A DNA stretch of 64,000 bases from NCBI RefSeq assembly GCF_000702585.1, contig NZ_JNIQ01000001.1:2361001-2425000 (forward strand), written 5' to 3'. The first letter of the stretch is position 1. Each line of letters opens with the position of its first letter. The translations under genes were made by a program, and so were the position numbers. Below the pieces are notes generated by a model. That model did not search any database, was not told the DNA's origin, and saw only the letters and a list, made by a program, of their open reading frames with translations. This DNA comes from Exiguobacterium aurantiacum DSM 6208 (GTDB lineage Bacteria; Bacillota; Bacilli; Exiguobacteriales; Exiguobacteriaceae). This document shows, one piece after another, positions 16,287 to 26,196 of this stretch.

Positions 16287-17237
16287 TTACACGAGTTGTG
16301 CTTTATACGCTTCGTATTCTTCATCCGTCAACGAGACAAAATGTCCTGGCTCGACTTCACGGAGCGGCGGGATGCTTGAATCTTCATCCGAACGTCCGAC
16401 GGCACCGAGTGACTTCGACTCATAGACGATCCGTTTACGTGTCCGCTCATGCTCTGGATCCGGAAGTGGGATCGCCGAGAGGAGTGACTTCGTATACGCG
16501 TGAATCGGGTTATCGTACAGGAGCTCAGCCGGGGCGAGCTCGACGAGGTGGCCTTGATACATGACACCGATGCGGTCTGAAATGTACTTGACCATCGACA
16601 AGTCGTGGGCGATGAACAAGTATGTGAGATCACGGTCTCGTTGCAATTCTTTCATCAAGTTGACGACCTGGGCTTGAATCGACACGTCAAGTGCCGAGAT
16701 CGGCTCATCGGCGATGATGAAGTCCGGTTCGACTGCGAGGGCACGGGCAATTCCGATCCGCTGACGCTGTCCGCCCGAGAATTCGTGCGGGTAACGGCTC
16801 GCATGTTCTTTCGTGAGACCGACCGTCTCGAGAAGATCATAGACACGGTTCATCCGGTCTTCATTCGTTTTCGCGAGACCGTGGATATCGATCCCTTCAG
16901 CGATGATGTCAGCGACCGTCATCCGCGGGTTGAGCGACGCGTATGGGTCTTGGAAGATCATCTGCATCGCACGGTTAAACTTCAACTTCTCCGCTTTCGA
17001 CTTCTTGTCGTGAACGTTTTCGCCTTTGAAAATAACGTCTCCGTCAGTCGCATCATATAATCCGATGATCGTGCGTCCAGTCGTCGATTTCCCACAACCA
17101 GACTCTCCGACGAGACCGAGCACTTCACCTTTATAAATATCAAACGAGATGCCGTCGACCGCTTTAACGACGCGGCCTCGACCAATTTTAAAGTGCTGCT
17201 TCAGGTCTCGTACTTCTAATAATTTTTCACGTTCCAT
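16287..17237 (-). CDS. oppF: oligopeptide ABC transporter ATP-binding protein OppF
   Basis: One of the two ATPases that power peptide import. The 316-residue protein has Walker A GESGCGKST near 44, signature FSGGQRQRIGIARAL, and Walker B DFIIADEPISALD. The C-terminal extension after 260 is typical for Opp/Dpp ATPases. It is the last gene of the unit; its ATG overlaps the last base of oppD. Confidence 0.93.
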   Translation of the reverse strand: MEREKLLEVRDLKQHFKIGRGRVVKAVDGISFDIYKGEVLGLVGESGCGKSTTGRTIIGLYDATDGDVIFKGENVHDKKSKAEKLKFNRAMQMIFQDPYASLNPRMTVADIIAEGIDIHGLAKTNEDRMNRVYDLLETVGLTKEHASRYPHEFSGGQRQRIGIARALAVEPDFIIADEPISALDVSIQAQVVNLMKELQRDRDLTYLFIAHDLSMVKYISDRIGVMYQGHLVELAPAELLYDNPIHAYTKSLLSAIPLPDPEHERTRKRIVYESKSLGAVGRSDEDSSIPPLREVEPGHFVSLTDEEYEAYKAQLV

Positions 17238-18310
17238 TATTCAGCACCACCTTTCACTAGCGATTTCGCAAACGCGCTGTCTGGACGATATTTGAGCGCC
17301 AAGTCGATGATCGCTTGTGGCGGTGTCACTTGCGGTGCTTGCGGATGCAACAACCATGTCGCCGCGTAATGCGTGTCACTAATTTGGAACATCGGTGGCT
17401 CTTTCTCAAAATCAATCTTCATCGCGTACGGGTTACGCGGTGCGAACGCATCGCCTGTCGGCGGGTTCAACAAGTTAGGAGGCGTACCCGGGATGGCCGG
17501 GAGCGCTTCGTTCGGGTCGTCAGTCGGACGCGGCATCGATCCGAGCAAGCCCCAAGCGTATGGGTGACGTGGCTCGTAGAAAATCTCATCGACCGTTCCT
17601 TTTTCGACAATTTTACCGGCATACATGACGGCGACGCGGTCAGCCATGTTCGCGACGACGCCAAGATCGTGCGTGATGAAGATAATGGCTGTACCTGTCT
17701 TTTGTTGAATATCTTTCAACAACTCTAAAATTTGGGCTTGAATCGTCACGTCGAGCGCTGTCGTCGGCTCATCGGCGATCAATACTTTCGGGTTACAAGC
17801 GAGCGCGATCGCGATAACGATCCGCTGACGCATTCCACCAGATAATTGGTGTGGGTACTGCTTGAGACGAGCCTCAGGGTTCGGGATACCGACGAGTGTG
17901 AGCAGTTCGAGCGCACGCTTCTTCGCATCTTCCCCTGTGAGCCCTTGGTGCTGTTTCAACCCTTCAGCGATTTGTTTAAAAATCGTCATCGTCGGGTTGA
18001 GCGACGTCATCGGATCTTGGAAGATCATCGCGATGTCGCGGCCACGGATTTTAAGCATTTCTTTTTCCGAAAGTTTTGCCAAGTCTTTCCCTTCGAACAA
18101 GATCTCTCCGTTCGTGATCTCACCTGGCGGGTTCGGAATGAGACGCATGATCGCTTTCGATGTGACGGATTTACCAGAACCCGATTCACCTACGATTGCG
18201 AGCGTCTCGCCTTTTTTCAAATCGAACGATACGTTGCGAACGGCTTGTACCGTACCAGCGTACGTATGGAACGAGACCGCTAAGTCTCGGACAGATAAAA
18301 TCGTTTCCAT
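17237..18310 (-). CDS. oppD: oligopeptide ABC transporter ATP-binding protein OppD
   Basis: Second ATPase of the permease. The 357-residue protein has Walker A GESGSGKSVTSKAI, signature LSGGMRQRIVIAIAL and Walker B VLIADEPTTALD. OppD proteins carry a C-terminal Cys cluster for an iron-sulfur site in some species; this tail (PGTPPNLLNPPTGDAFAPRN) lacks cysteines. It follows oppC by 23 bases. Confidence 0.93.
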   Translation of the reverse strand: METILSVRDLAVSFHTYAGTVQAVRNVSFDLKKGETLAIVGESGSGKSVTSKAIMRLIPNPPGEITNGEILFEGKDLAKLSEKEMLKIRGRDIAMIFQDPMTSLNPTMTIFKQIAEGLKQHQGLTGEDAKKRALELLTLVGIPNPEARLKQYPHQLSGGMRQRIVIAIALACNPKVLIADEPTTALDVTIQAQILELLKDIQQKTGTAIIFITHDLGVVANMADRVAVMYAGKIVEKGTVDEIFYEPRHPYAWGLLGSMPRPTDDPNEALPAIPGTPPNLLNPPTGDAFAPRNPYAMKIDFEKEPPMFQISDTHYAATWLLHPQAPQVTPPQAIIDLALKYRPDSAFAKSLVKGGAE

Positions 18311-18333
18311 GCACGAGTCCCCCTCTTTCTAAA

Positions 18334-19359
18334 TTATTTACGCATTTTCGGGTCGAACGCATCACGCAAGCCGTCGGCGAGCAAGTTGAAGCTGACCATG
18401 AGCAAGACGATGATCGTCGATGGGATGACGAGGAGGTACGGGAACGTCCGCAACTCTTTGTATCCGTCATTGATCAACGTACCGAGTGACGCTTGTGGCG
18501 GTTGAAGTCCGATCCCGATGAAGCTGAGGAATGCCTCGAAGAAGATGGCAGATGGAATCGTGAACATGAGTGTGATGATGATGGCACCGAGTGTGTTCGG
18601 GATCAAGTGTTTGAAAATCAAACGGTTGCTTGAAGCGCCGAGCGTACGGGCTGCCAATACGAACTCTTGGTTTTTCAGTTTCAAAATTTGACCGCGGACG
18701 AGTCGACTCATCCCAATCCAACCGGTGATCGTCATCGCCAAGATGATGGTGAAGACCCCTGGGTCAAAGATCAAGATGAACAAGATAATCAAAATCAAGT
18801 TTGGTACACCTGTCAAAATCTCAACGAACCGTTGCATGATGTTATCGACGCGGCCACCGAAGTAAGCCGAAATACCACCGTACGCCACACCAATCACTGT
18901 ATCGATGATGGCGGCGACGAGACCGATGAAGAGCGAGATCCGTGTCCCTTCCCAAATCCGTGACCAAAGATCACGGCCGAGGTAGTCGGTACCGAACCAG
19001 TAGTTCTCTTCGACGTTCTTTTGTTCGTAAAAGTCGATGTCACGGCCACCGAGGTTGGCCATCCCGTCAAATCCGGCCCATTCAAGTCCTGTGACTTTTG
19101 GCGGAAGTTTCGCTTGCGAGATGTTTTGCGTATACGCGTCGCGTCCTGAAAGCATCGGTCCAAAGAGCGCGAGAGCGACGAGAATTAAAATAACCGATAG
19201 CGAGATGATGGCCGCCTTGTTTTTCTTTAAGCGCATCCATGCATCTTGCCAAAAGTTTAAACTTTTTCCTGCAATACGTTCAGCGAGCTGTTCGTTCATC
19301 TCGACAGGTTGGAACATGTCTTGGTCGAACTGCTCGTAATTCTTTTTATTTTCAATCAT
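18334..19359 (-). CDS. oppC: oligopeptide ABC transporter permease OppC
   Basis: Inner-membrane channel subunit, 341 residues. It has one N-terminal helix at about 50-75, a periplasm-facing insert, and then five further helices. The EAA loop LVRGQILKLKNQEFVLAART lies in the cytosolic turn. The start overlaps the last base of oppB, so the two are translationally coupled. Confidence 0.92.
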   Translation of the reverse strand: MIENKKNYEQFDQDMFQPVEMNEQLAERIAGKSLNFWQDAWMRLKKNKAAIISLSVILILVALALFGPMLSGRDAYTQNISQAKLPPKVTGLEWAGFDGMANLGGRDIDFYEQKNVEENYWFGTDYLGRDLWSRIWEGTRISLFIGLVAAIIDTVIGVAYGGISAYFGGRVDNIMQRFVEILTGVPNLILIILFILIFDPGVFTIILAMTITGWIGMSRLVRGQILKLKNQEFVLAARTLGASSNRLIFKHLIPNTLGAIIITLMFTIPSAIFFEAFLSFIGIGLQPPQASLGTLINDGYKELRTFPYLLVIPSTIIVLLMVSFNLLADGLRDAFDPKMRK

Positions 19360-20285
19360 CAGTTATCCCCCCCAAGACGAATACGTGGGTCAACGACTCC
19401 GTAGAGCAAATCGACGAGTAGAATGATCAAGATGAACAGCGCCGAGAAGAACAAAGTCGTTCCCATGATGACCGAATAGTCATTCAACGTAATCGACGTA
19501 ACGAACAATTCACCAAGTCCTGGCACGGCAAAAATTTTCTCGATAACGAACGTCCCTGTCAACAAGGCAGCTGTCATCGGTCCAAGAATTGTGATGGCCG
19601 GGATGATCGCGTTTCGAACCATGTGTTTCCATACGATCGCATTCCCTGTCAGCCCTTTCGCTTTAGCGAGGGTGACATAGTCTTGTCCGGTGACTTCTAA
19701 CATCTCGGTCCGGACGAAACGGGCAATCGATGCCGTCACACCGAGTGACAACGAAATGGTCGGCAAGATGGTATGGGCCGGTGAGTCCCAGAAGGCGACT
19801 GGCAAGATGCCCCACTTTACGCCCACATAGTACTGAAGGAGGGCTGCAAAGACGAACGACGGGACGGAAATCCCGATAACAGATACGAACATTGAACCAT
19901 AGTCAATGACCGTGTTGTGACGAATGGCCGCCACGATCCCGAGCAATAGTCCTACGAACGTACCGAGTATCAATGCTTGAGCACCTAACTGGGCCGATGG
20001 ACCGATTCGCTCCAAAATTAATTCCGTCACTGGCCGGTTGGCCGTACGGAACGAGATGCCGAGGTCGCCTTGTAAAAGGTTCCCCATGTAAGTAGCATAA
20101 CGAACCGGAAGCGGATCATTGAGTCCATAACGCTCGTTCAAGATTTGAATTTGAGTATCCGTCAATTTCTCCTGGTTTTGATACGGTGAACCTGGTAACA
20201 GATCCATCAGGAAAAATGTGAACGTCGCAATCAAGAAGAACGTGATGAGGCCGTAAGTCAGCCGCTGCAAAAGATAACGTCCCAT
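19359..20285 (-). CDS. oppB: oligopeptide ABC transporter permease OppB
   Basis: Partner channel subunit of 308 residues with six membrane segments. The N-terminus MGRYLLQRLTYGLITFFLIA is the typical first helix, and the EAA region is RTEMLEVTGQDYVTLAKAKG. It is separated from oppA by 302 bases holding a hairpin and its own possible promoter. Confidence 0.92.
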   Translation of the reverse strand: MGRYLLQRLTYGLITFFLIATFTFFLMDLLPGSPYQNQEKLTDTQIQILNERYGLNDPLPVRYATYMGNLLQGDLGISFRTANRPVTELILERIGPSAQLGAQALILGTFVGLLLGIVAAIRHNTVIDYGSMFVSVIGISVPSFVFAALLQYYVGVKWGILPVAFWDSPAHTILPTISLSLGVTASIARFVRTEMLEVTGQDYVTLAKAKGLTGNAIVWKHMVRNAIIPAITILGPMTAALLTGTFVIEKIFAVPGLGELFVTSITLNDYSVIMGTTLFFSALFILIILLVDLLYGVVDPRIRLGGDN

Positions 20286-20489
20286 AAATAAAAACCCCCT
20301 GTTTTTCTAAATATTTCTATGCTTGCACCAACAGCATCACTATGACATATTTCCCTGTTCTTGAATTCACAAAATGAAAGGAATTTTCTGAAAGAATAGG
20401 TCAAACGTCATCTCAAGGCTCTTAGTACAGCACATGAAAATCGCAAAGTACTCACTTTATAAAGTATTCTGAATTTTCACTGTTACTCC

Positions 20490-20517
20490 ATTATACTTTA
20501 CCAACAAAACATTTGAA
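20490..20517 (-). promoter_or_regulatory. possible promoter of oppBCDF
   Basis: Read leftwards: TTCAAA at 20517-20512, 16 bases, TATAAT at 20495-20490. It would let the permease genes be made apart from oppA. Confidence 0.45.
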
Positions 20518-20555
20518 TAGTTTTTTCTCTTTTTTCTAATTTTTTTTTAGAAAAC

Positions 20556-20580
20556 GGGGGACATGCTGTCGCATGCCCCC
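20556..20580 (-). terminator. partial terminator after oppA
   Basis: GGGGGCATGC and GCATGTCCCCC pair around GACA, followed leftwards by GTTTTC only. Readthrough into oppB is likely. A protective 3' stem here would favour oppA mRNA over the permease mRNA. Confidence 0.7.
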
Positions 20581-20587
20581 ACGCTCT

Positions 20588-22204
20588 TTAGTTGATGTCG
20601 ACGTATTTGTACTGGTAATCAGCACCGAATAGTTGACGGTTGAAGTTTTCGATGTTTGGACGAATCAAGTAAGCGACGCCAGCTTGATAGATCGGCATGA
20701 TCGCTTGATCTTGTTCGATCAAGAGTTGTTCCGCTTCTTTGAACTTGTCGTAACGGGCATCGATTGACGTTTCAGCTGACGCTTCGTCGATGAGACGATC
20801 GTAGTCGGCCGAGCTGTAGTTGATGTCGTTTTGACCGTTGTTCGATGTGAAGATCCCAAGGTTTGTGAGCGGATCTTGATAGTCAGGACCCCAAAGGGCG
20901 AATGACATTTGATAATCCCCACTCGCTTCACGCGCGAGCTTGTTGTTGAACGGTTGCTGGGCGATGTTGACCGTCACGCCTGGCAAGTTTGACTCGATTT
21001 GGCCTTTCATGTACTCAGAGATTTGTTTCGATACTTCCGAGTCGAATGAAAGAAGTTCGATCGTGAGCGATTCGCCCCCAGTCGCTTCTTCCCAAAGCGT
21101 TGCCGCTTCGTCTGTGTTCGTCTCGAAGTATTGAAGACCTTCTGTGTAATCCGTACCATCTTCATATTTAATGAAGTCTTTCGGGATGAACGATGTTGTG
21201 GCAACCGAGCCGTTGTTCAAGAGCTGGTCGATGATCCCAGACGGGTCGACTGCGCGTGCGATCGCTTTACGAGCGTTCACGTCAGCGAACACTTCATCTT
21301 CGTGATTGAATTTGAAGTAACCGACGGCTGAACGAAGACCCGTGTTGAAGTCTTCGCTGTCTTGGAAAGCAGCGACTTGTTCTGAGGCGAGACCGGCGTA
21401 GTCGACTTCACCAGCTTCGAACAAGTTGACGACTGTTGACGTCTCTTTGACGACACGAACATCGACTTTGTCGAGAGCGACGTTGGCGTTATCCCAATAC
21501 GTGTCGTTCTTTGTTAAGACGTAGCCTTGCTCACGATCCCATTGTGACCATGTGAACGGACCGTTGTATAGAAGGTTGTCGACATTCGTCGCGAAGTCCG
21601 AACCTTTTTCAGTTGCGAACGCTTCGTTGATCGGTGTGAACGTACCGAACGATGTGAGTGAGAGGAACGATGGATCTGGACGCTCGAGTGTGACTTCGAG
21701 TGTCTTCTCATCGACCGCTTTCACACCGAGCTCTTCTTTTGGAAGATCGCCCGCGTTGATTGCGTCCGCGTTTTTAAGTGTGCTCATGATGTACGCGTAC
21801 TGTGAACCTGTATCCGGGTCGACGGCGCGTTGCCATGCATACACGAAGTCGTTCGCTGTGACCGGCTCACCGTTTGACCATTCGGCGTCACGAAGTGTGA
21901 ACGTGTAGACGGTCTCGTCCTCGTTCAATTCTGGCTCACCTTCTGCCATCGCTGGTACGGCTTGACCGTCTTTATCTAGGCGGTAAAGTCCCTCCATCGT
22001 GTTCGCAATCAAGTTGAATGCGACCGCGTCTGTGGCAAGTGCCGGGTCGGCTGTCGTAATATCAGACGTATCCGTCAAGCGGAGTACTTTTTCTCCGTTC
22101 GAAGACGAACCGCCGTCAGAGTCTCCACCAGTCGAGCAAGCGGCGAGTACTGAACCGAGTGCTAAGATGAGTGTCATCATGAGCAAGATCGATTTTTTCT
22201 TCAT
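20588..22204 (-). CDS. oppA: oligopeptide-binding lipoprotein OppA
   Basis: Extracellular peptide receptor anchored in the membrane by lipid. The 538-residue protein has signal peptide MKKKSILLMMTLILALGSVL and lipobox VLAAC with Cys23, followed by a Ser/Gly linker. The body is an SBP family 5 fold (VYTFTLRDAEWSNGEPVTANDFVYAWQR region). The start at 22204 follows AGAAAGGGG; a frame to 22258 has no such site. A promoter and a CodY-like box are upstream. Confidence 0.93.
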   Translation of the reverse strand: MKKKSILLMMTLILALGSVLAACSTGGDSDGGSSSNGEKVLRLTDTSDITTADPALATDAVAFNLIANTMEGLYRLDKDGQAVPAMAEGEPELNEDETVYTFTLRDAEWSNGEPVTANDFVYAWQRAVDPDTGSQYAYIMSTLKNADAINAGDLPKEELGVKAVDEKTLEVTLERPDPSFLSLTSFGTFTPINEAFATEKGSDFATNVDNLLYNGPFTWSQWDREQGYVLTKNDTYWDNANVALDKVDVRVVKETSTVVNLFEAGEVDYAGLASEQVAAFQDSEDFNTGLRSAVGYFKFNHEDEVFADVNARKAIARAVDPSGIIDQLLNNGSVATTSFIPKDFIKYEDGTDYTEGLQYFETNTDEAATLWEEATGGESLTIELLSFDSEVSKQISEYMKGQIESNLPGVTVNIAQQPFNNKLAREASGDYQMSFALWGPDYQDPLTNLGIFTSNNGQNDINYSSADYDRLIDEASAETSIDARYDKFKEAEQLLIEQDQAIMPIYQAGVAYLIRPNIENFNRQLFGADYQYKYVDIN

Positions 22205-22274
22205 AGTGATTTTCCCCTTTCTAACTATATGGCTTGGCGCATCGTCGGAACGTAACATCTTACTTTTTTTCTTT

Positions 22275-22289
22275 AATTTTCTGAATATT
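22275..22289. promoter_or_regulatory. CodY-like box upstream of oppA
   Basis: The site reads AATTTTCTGAATATT, 14 of 15 matches to the CodY consensus AATTTTCWGAAAATT. It lies about 30 bases downstream of the estimated transcription start, where CodY could act as a roadblock. Opp is a known CodY target in B. subtilis. Confidence 0.7.
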
Positions 22290-22322
22290 TCATAAAGTAT
22301 CCGACGAAAGAACGTTAGGGCT

Positions 22323-22352
22323 ATTGTAAAAAATTTTTAATCAAACTGTCAA
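22323..22352 (-). promoter_or_regulatory. promoter of oppA
   Basis: Read leftwards: TTGACA at 22352-22347, 18 bases, TACAAT at 22328-22323. Confidence 0.65.
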
Positions 22353-22477
22353 CTAGTTGATAAACCGCTCTCATTTTTCAAACTTCTCACTCGCCAGACG
22401 GATAGAACTACTAGTATCATAGAGCCATGAAGGATAGGGACTGATTTTGGTCATCCAGTTGAAAGGAGTTTGACACA

Positions 22478-22846
22478 TTGAAAAATTTTAGAGCGATATT
22501 AATCGTTTTATGTATTGTCACAATTACATACACGATTTGGTCGTATGTATCGTACTATCGCCCAGAGACGTTTTTGTTCCATGTGAGCGGCGGCTTGTTC
22601 GTCGGCGGGATGATCGTCTTCGCGATCGGCATGTTTTCAGAGATGGGCGCCTCGGGTCTGTTCGACGGGATCATGTATGGCTTCAAACGAAATCGTCGGG
22701 CCAAATTGAAAGAGATCGATCCAGACTATGAAGAAGACGAAGAAACGACACTTGAGGAACGGGCGGTTCGGAAACAGGCGGCACGGCGTTGGATTGTTGT
22801 CGGCATCGCGAGCATCCTCGTCTCGTATGCTTTGTCGTTCGTTTGA
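22478..22846 (+). CDS. DUF3899-like small membrane protein
   Basis: The 122-residue protein has three membrane segments (about 5-25, 35-55 and 102-120) and an acidic and basic loop between the second and third. The start is TTG at 22478, supported by AAAGGAG at the right distance. The layout matches DUF3899 proteins of Bacillales; the role is unknown. It is divergent from oppA and precedes the trpS leader. Confidence 0.65.
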   Translation: MKNFRAILIVLCIVTITYTIWSYVSYYRPETFLFHVSGGLFVGGMIVFAIGMFSEMGASGLFDGIMYGFKRNRRAKLKEIDPDYEEDEETTLEERAVRKQAARRWIVVGIASILVSYALSFV

Positions 22847-22872
22847 CCTTCCCGTTTTTTAGTCCATATGCT
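22843..22872 (+). promoter_or_regulatory. promoter of the trpS T-box unit
   Basis: TTGACC at 22843-22848, overlapping the preceding stop codon, and TATGCT at 22867-22872 with an 18-base spacer. The T-box leader begins shortly after. Confidence 0.5.
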
Positions 22873-22879
22873 AAACTGA

Positions 22880-24147
<1,268 letters not shown>

Positions 24148-24161
24148 AGTTAAACTGCCGC

Positions 24162-24188
24162 ACCGCTCATTTCGAGCGGTGTTTTTTT
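24162..24188 (+). terminator. terminator of trpS
   Basis: ACCGCTC and GAGCGGT pair around five bases, then seven T. Confidence 0.85.
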
Positions 24189-24193
24189 ACGCA

Positions 24194-24226
24194 CAAAAAA
24201 GAGAGACAGGCGTCCCTGTCTCTCTC
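24194..24226 (-). terminator. terminator of the second peptide-binding gene
   Basis: AGAGAGACAGG and CCTGTCTCTCT pair around four bases; leftwards six T follow. Confidence 0.85.
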
Positions 24227-24240
24227 GGTGAAGTGTAATC

Positions 24241-25908
24241 TTATTCTTTACCTTCGATGAATGCCCACTTGTACGAGTAGTCAGCGCCGAACGCATGTTC
24301 AACGATGTCTTTCACGTATGGCTTCGTGAGGCGAGCCGATCCACGTTGGTAAACTGGCGAGATTGCGCTCTCTTCAAGAACGATTTTCTCTGCTGCAGCA
24401 AGGTCAGCCCAACGCTGTTCAGCATCTGTGCTTGTTTTCGCAGATTCGATGAGTGCATCGAACTCTTCGTTCGACCACTTACCACGGTTGTATGGTCCGT
24501 CAGTGACGAAGAGGTCAACGAACGTCATTGGATCCTGGTAGTCAGGGCCCCAGCCAGCGAACGACATTTCGAATTCGCCTTTGCTTTCAAGGTCAAGTTT
24601 GTTGTTGAACGGCTGTTGCTTGATTGTGACAGTCATACCTTCGAGGTTCTTCTCGAGCTCACCTTTGATGAACTCACCGATTTGCTTCGCAGTCTCTGAG
24701 TCGTAGTTCAAGAACTCTAGCTCAACTGTGTCTGTACCGAGTTCTTCAAGTCCAGCTTCCCAAAGTTGTTTCGCTTCTTCTGGGTCGTAGCCACCGATGT
24801 CTCCGTTGATGTCACGGAAATCGTTGCCGTCAGGACCTGTTACGAAGTCTTTCGGTACGAGGTAGTTCGCAGGAATCGATCCGTTCGCGAGGAGCGTCTC
24901 AGAGATTGCTGCTTTATCGTATGCGCGATCGATCGCGTTACGGATGTTTTGGTTGTCAAGCGCTTCTACAGCTGAGTTGAATTGGAGGTAGAAGAGTGTA
25001 GGTTCTACGACAGTAGAGAAGTCTTCGCTGTCTTGGAACTGGGCAACGAGCTCAGAAGTCAAGCCAGTGCGGTCCACGTCACCGTTCTCGTACAAGTTGA
25101 CGCCCGTTTGGACTTCTTTTACGACGCGGAAGTTGATCTCGTCAAGTTTGACTGCTTCTGCATCCCAATACTCTTCGTTTTTAACCATTTTCCAGCCTTG
25201 TTCGCGCTCCCAGCTTTCGAGTTTGAACGGTCCGTTGTAAAGAGTTGTCTCTGCAGACGTACCGAGGTTCTCGCCTTGCTCTTGGTCGAACGACTCAAGT
25301 TTAGGCATAAATACGCCGAAGCTTGTGAGACCAAGGAAGTAATCAGCCGGAGCTGTCAATTTAACTTCAAGTGTTTGGTCATCGACAGCTGTGACACCGA
25401 CAGCGTCACGCTCGCCTTCGCCTAAGTTGTAAGCTTCAGCGCCTTCGATGATTGACATAACGTAAGCATATTGTGACCCGTTGTCTGGGTTGAGTACTTC
25501 TTTCCAACCGTATTCGAAGTCGTTTGCCGTTACAGGCTCTCCGTTTGACCATGTTACGCCTTCACGGATTTTGAACGTGTACGTCAAACCGTCTTCAGAT
25601 ACTTCGTGTGATTCGGCAACACCTTCAGTTGGGTTGTCTTCGTCGTCCATGCGATAAAGACCTTCCATAACGTTGTTCAATACGTTGAACGATACTGAGT
25701 CAGTAGCGAGCGTCGGGTTAAGTGAAGGAATATCTGAACCTTCGAGCAAGTTGAGGACTTGCGCTTCATCCGGCGTACCTTCTGAACCAGATCCGTTTGA
25801 ACCTGTTTCGTTGTTTGTTGTGTCTTCCCCACCCGAGCAAGCTGCTAGAAACGCACTCGAGATGAGCGTTACTGACGTTGCTAAAGCAAAACCTTTTTTC
25901 TTATTCAT
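24241..25908 (-). CDS. second OppA-type peptide-binding lipoprotein
   Basis: Paralogue of the OppA at 20.6-22.2 kb, 555 residues. The signal peptide ends in lipobox FLAAC with Cys24, followed by a long Asn/Gly/Ser linker (about 25-45) and an SBP family 5 body. No permease genes are next to it, so it probably feeds peptides of a different range to the shared OppBCDF. Its promoter carries a CodY-like box inside the spacer. Functional annotation beyond peptide or nickel-type SBP_bac_5 ligand binding is inference. Confidence 0.9.
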   Translation of the reverse strand: MNKKKGFALATSVTLISSAFLAACSGGEDTTNNETGSNGSGSEGTPDEAQVLNLLEGSDIPSLNPTLATDSVSFNVLNNVMEGLYRMDDEDNPTEGVAESHEVSEDGLTYTFKIREGVTWSNGEPVTANDFEYGWKEVLNPDNGSQYAYVMSIIEGAEAYNLGEGERDAVGVTAVDDQTLEVKLTAPADYFLGLTSFGVFMPKLESFDQEQGENLGTSAETTLYNGPFKLESWEREQGWKMVKNEEYWDAEAVKLDEINFRVVKEVQTGVNLYENGDVDRTGLTSELVAQFQDSEDFSTVVEPTLFYLQFNSAVEALDNQNIRNAIDRAYDKAAISETLLANGSIPANYLVPKDFVTGPDGNDFRDINGDIGGYDPEEAKQLWEAGLEELGTDTVELEFLNYDSETAKQIGEFIKGELEKNLEGMTVTIKQQPFNNKLDLESKGEFEMSFAGWGPDYQDPMTFVDLFVTDGPYNRGKWSNEEFDALIESAKTSTDAEQRWADLAAAEKIVLEESAISPVYQRGSARLTKPYVKDIVEHAFGADYSYKWAFIEGKE

Positions 25909-26012
25909 TGCGATGACCCCCTGATTTTTTTCGGTTTAACAGAATGAACGATGGTAGAAAATTCAGTCATTTTTCACTTTACAAAATTTGCTACCACAAT
26001 CCCGTTGAAGCA

Positions 26013-26040
26013 ATAATACAATATTCTGATAATTTTGCAA
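26013..26040 (-). promoter_or_regulatory. promoter of the second oppA-type gene
   Basis: Read leftwards: TTGCAA at 26040-26035, 16 bases, TATTAT at 26018-26013. The spacer is almost wholly a CodY-like box. Confidence 0.65.
26020..26034. promoter_or_regulatory. CodY-like box inside the promoter spacer
   Basis: AATATTCTGATAATT matches the CodY consensus at 13 of 15 positions and lies exactly between -35 and -10. Bound CodY would exclude polymerase, so the gene should be on when GTP or branched-chain amino acids fall. Confidence 0.7.
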
Positions 26041-26092
26041 AGTATTTATTTTGATTTTTCTAAAAAATTTTTACCATAGTCGAAAAGCCCGC

Positions 26093-26100
26093 CTAAATAG
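26093..26100. repeat. left target duplication of the IS
   Basis: CTAAATAG, repeated exactly at 27931-27938 on the far side of the element. Confidence 0.9.
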
Positions 26101-26116
26101 GAGGGCACTGAAAAAC
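26101..26116. repeat. left inverted repeat of the IS
   Basis: 16 bases, exact reverse complement of 27915-27930. The match ends at the next base. Confidence 0.9.
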
Positions 26117-26139
26117 CTCCGCTCTATCCGAGCGTGAAA

Positions 26140-26190
26140 AGAAAAAAGGGTGATTGGACCGACTCAAGTCGGGACAATCGCCCTTTTTCC
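26140..26190. terminator. hairpin ending the transposase gene
   Basis: An A-rich GGG-GATTG-CCGACT arm pairs with AGTCGG-CAATC-CCC and ends in TTTTT in both directions. It lies inside the IS, past the transposase stop. Confidence 0.7.
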
Positions 26191-26196
26191 GTGCCC

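Larger units (their letters stand above)
20286..20587 (-). other. oppA-oppB intergenic region
   Basis: There is no gene here. The stretch is A/T-rich. It holds the hairpin that ends most oppA transcripts (20556-20580), a likely promoter for oppBCDF (20490-20517), a palindrome ACTTTATAAAGT near 20453-20464, and a weak CodY-like match AATTTTCTGAAAGAA at 20382-20396 (12 of 15). Confidence 0.6.

Noticed and set aside
20453-20464. ACTTTATAAAGT palindrome in the oppA-oppB gap as an operator
   Set aside because: Matches no operator I know and lies in A/T-rich sequence where such palindromes arise easily.
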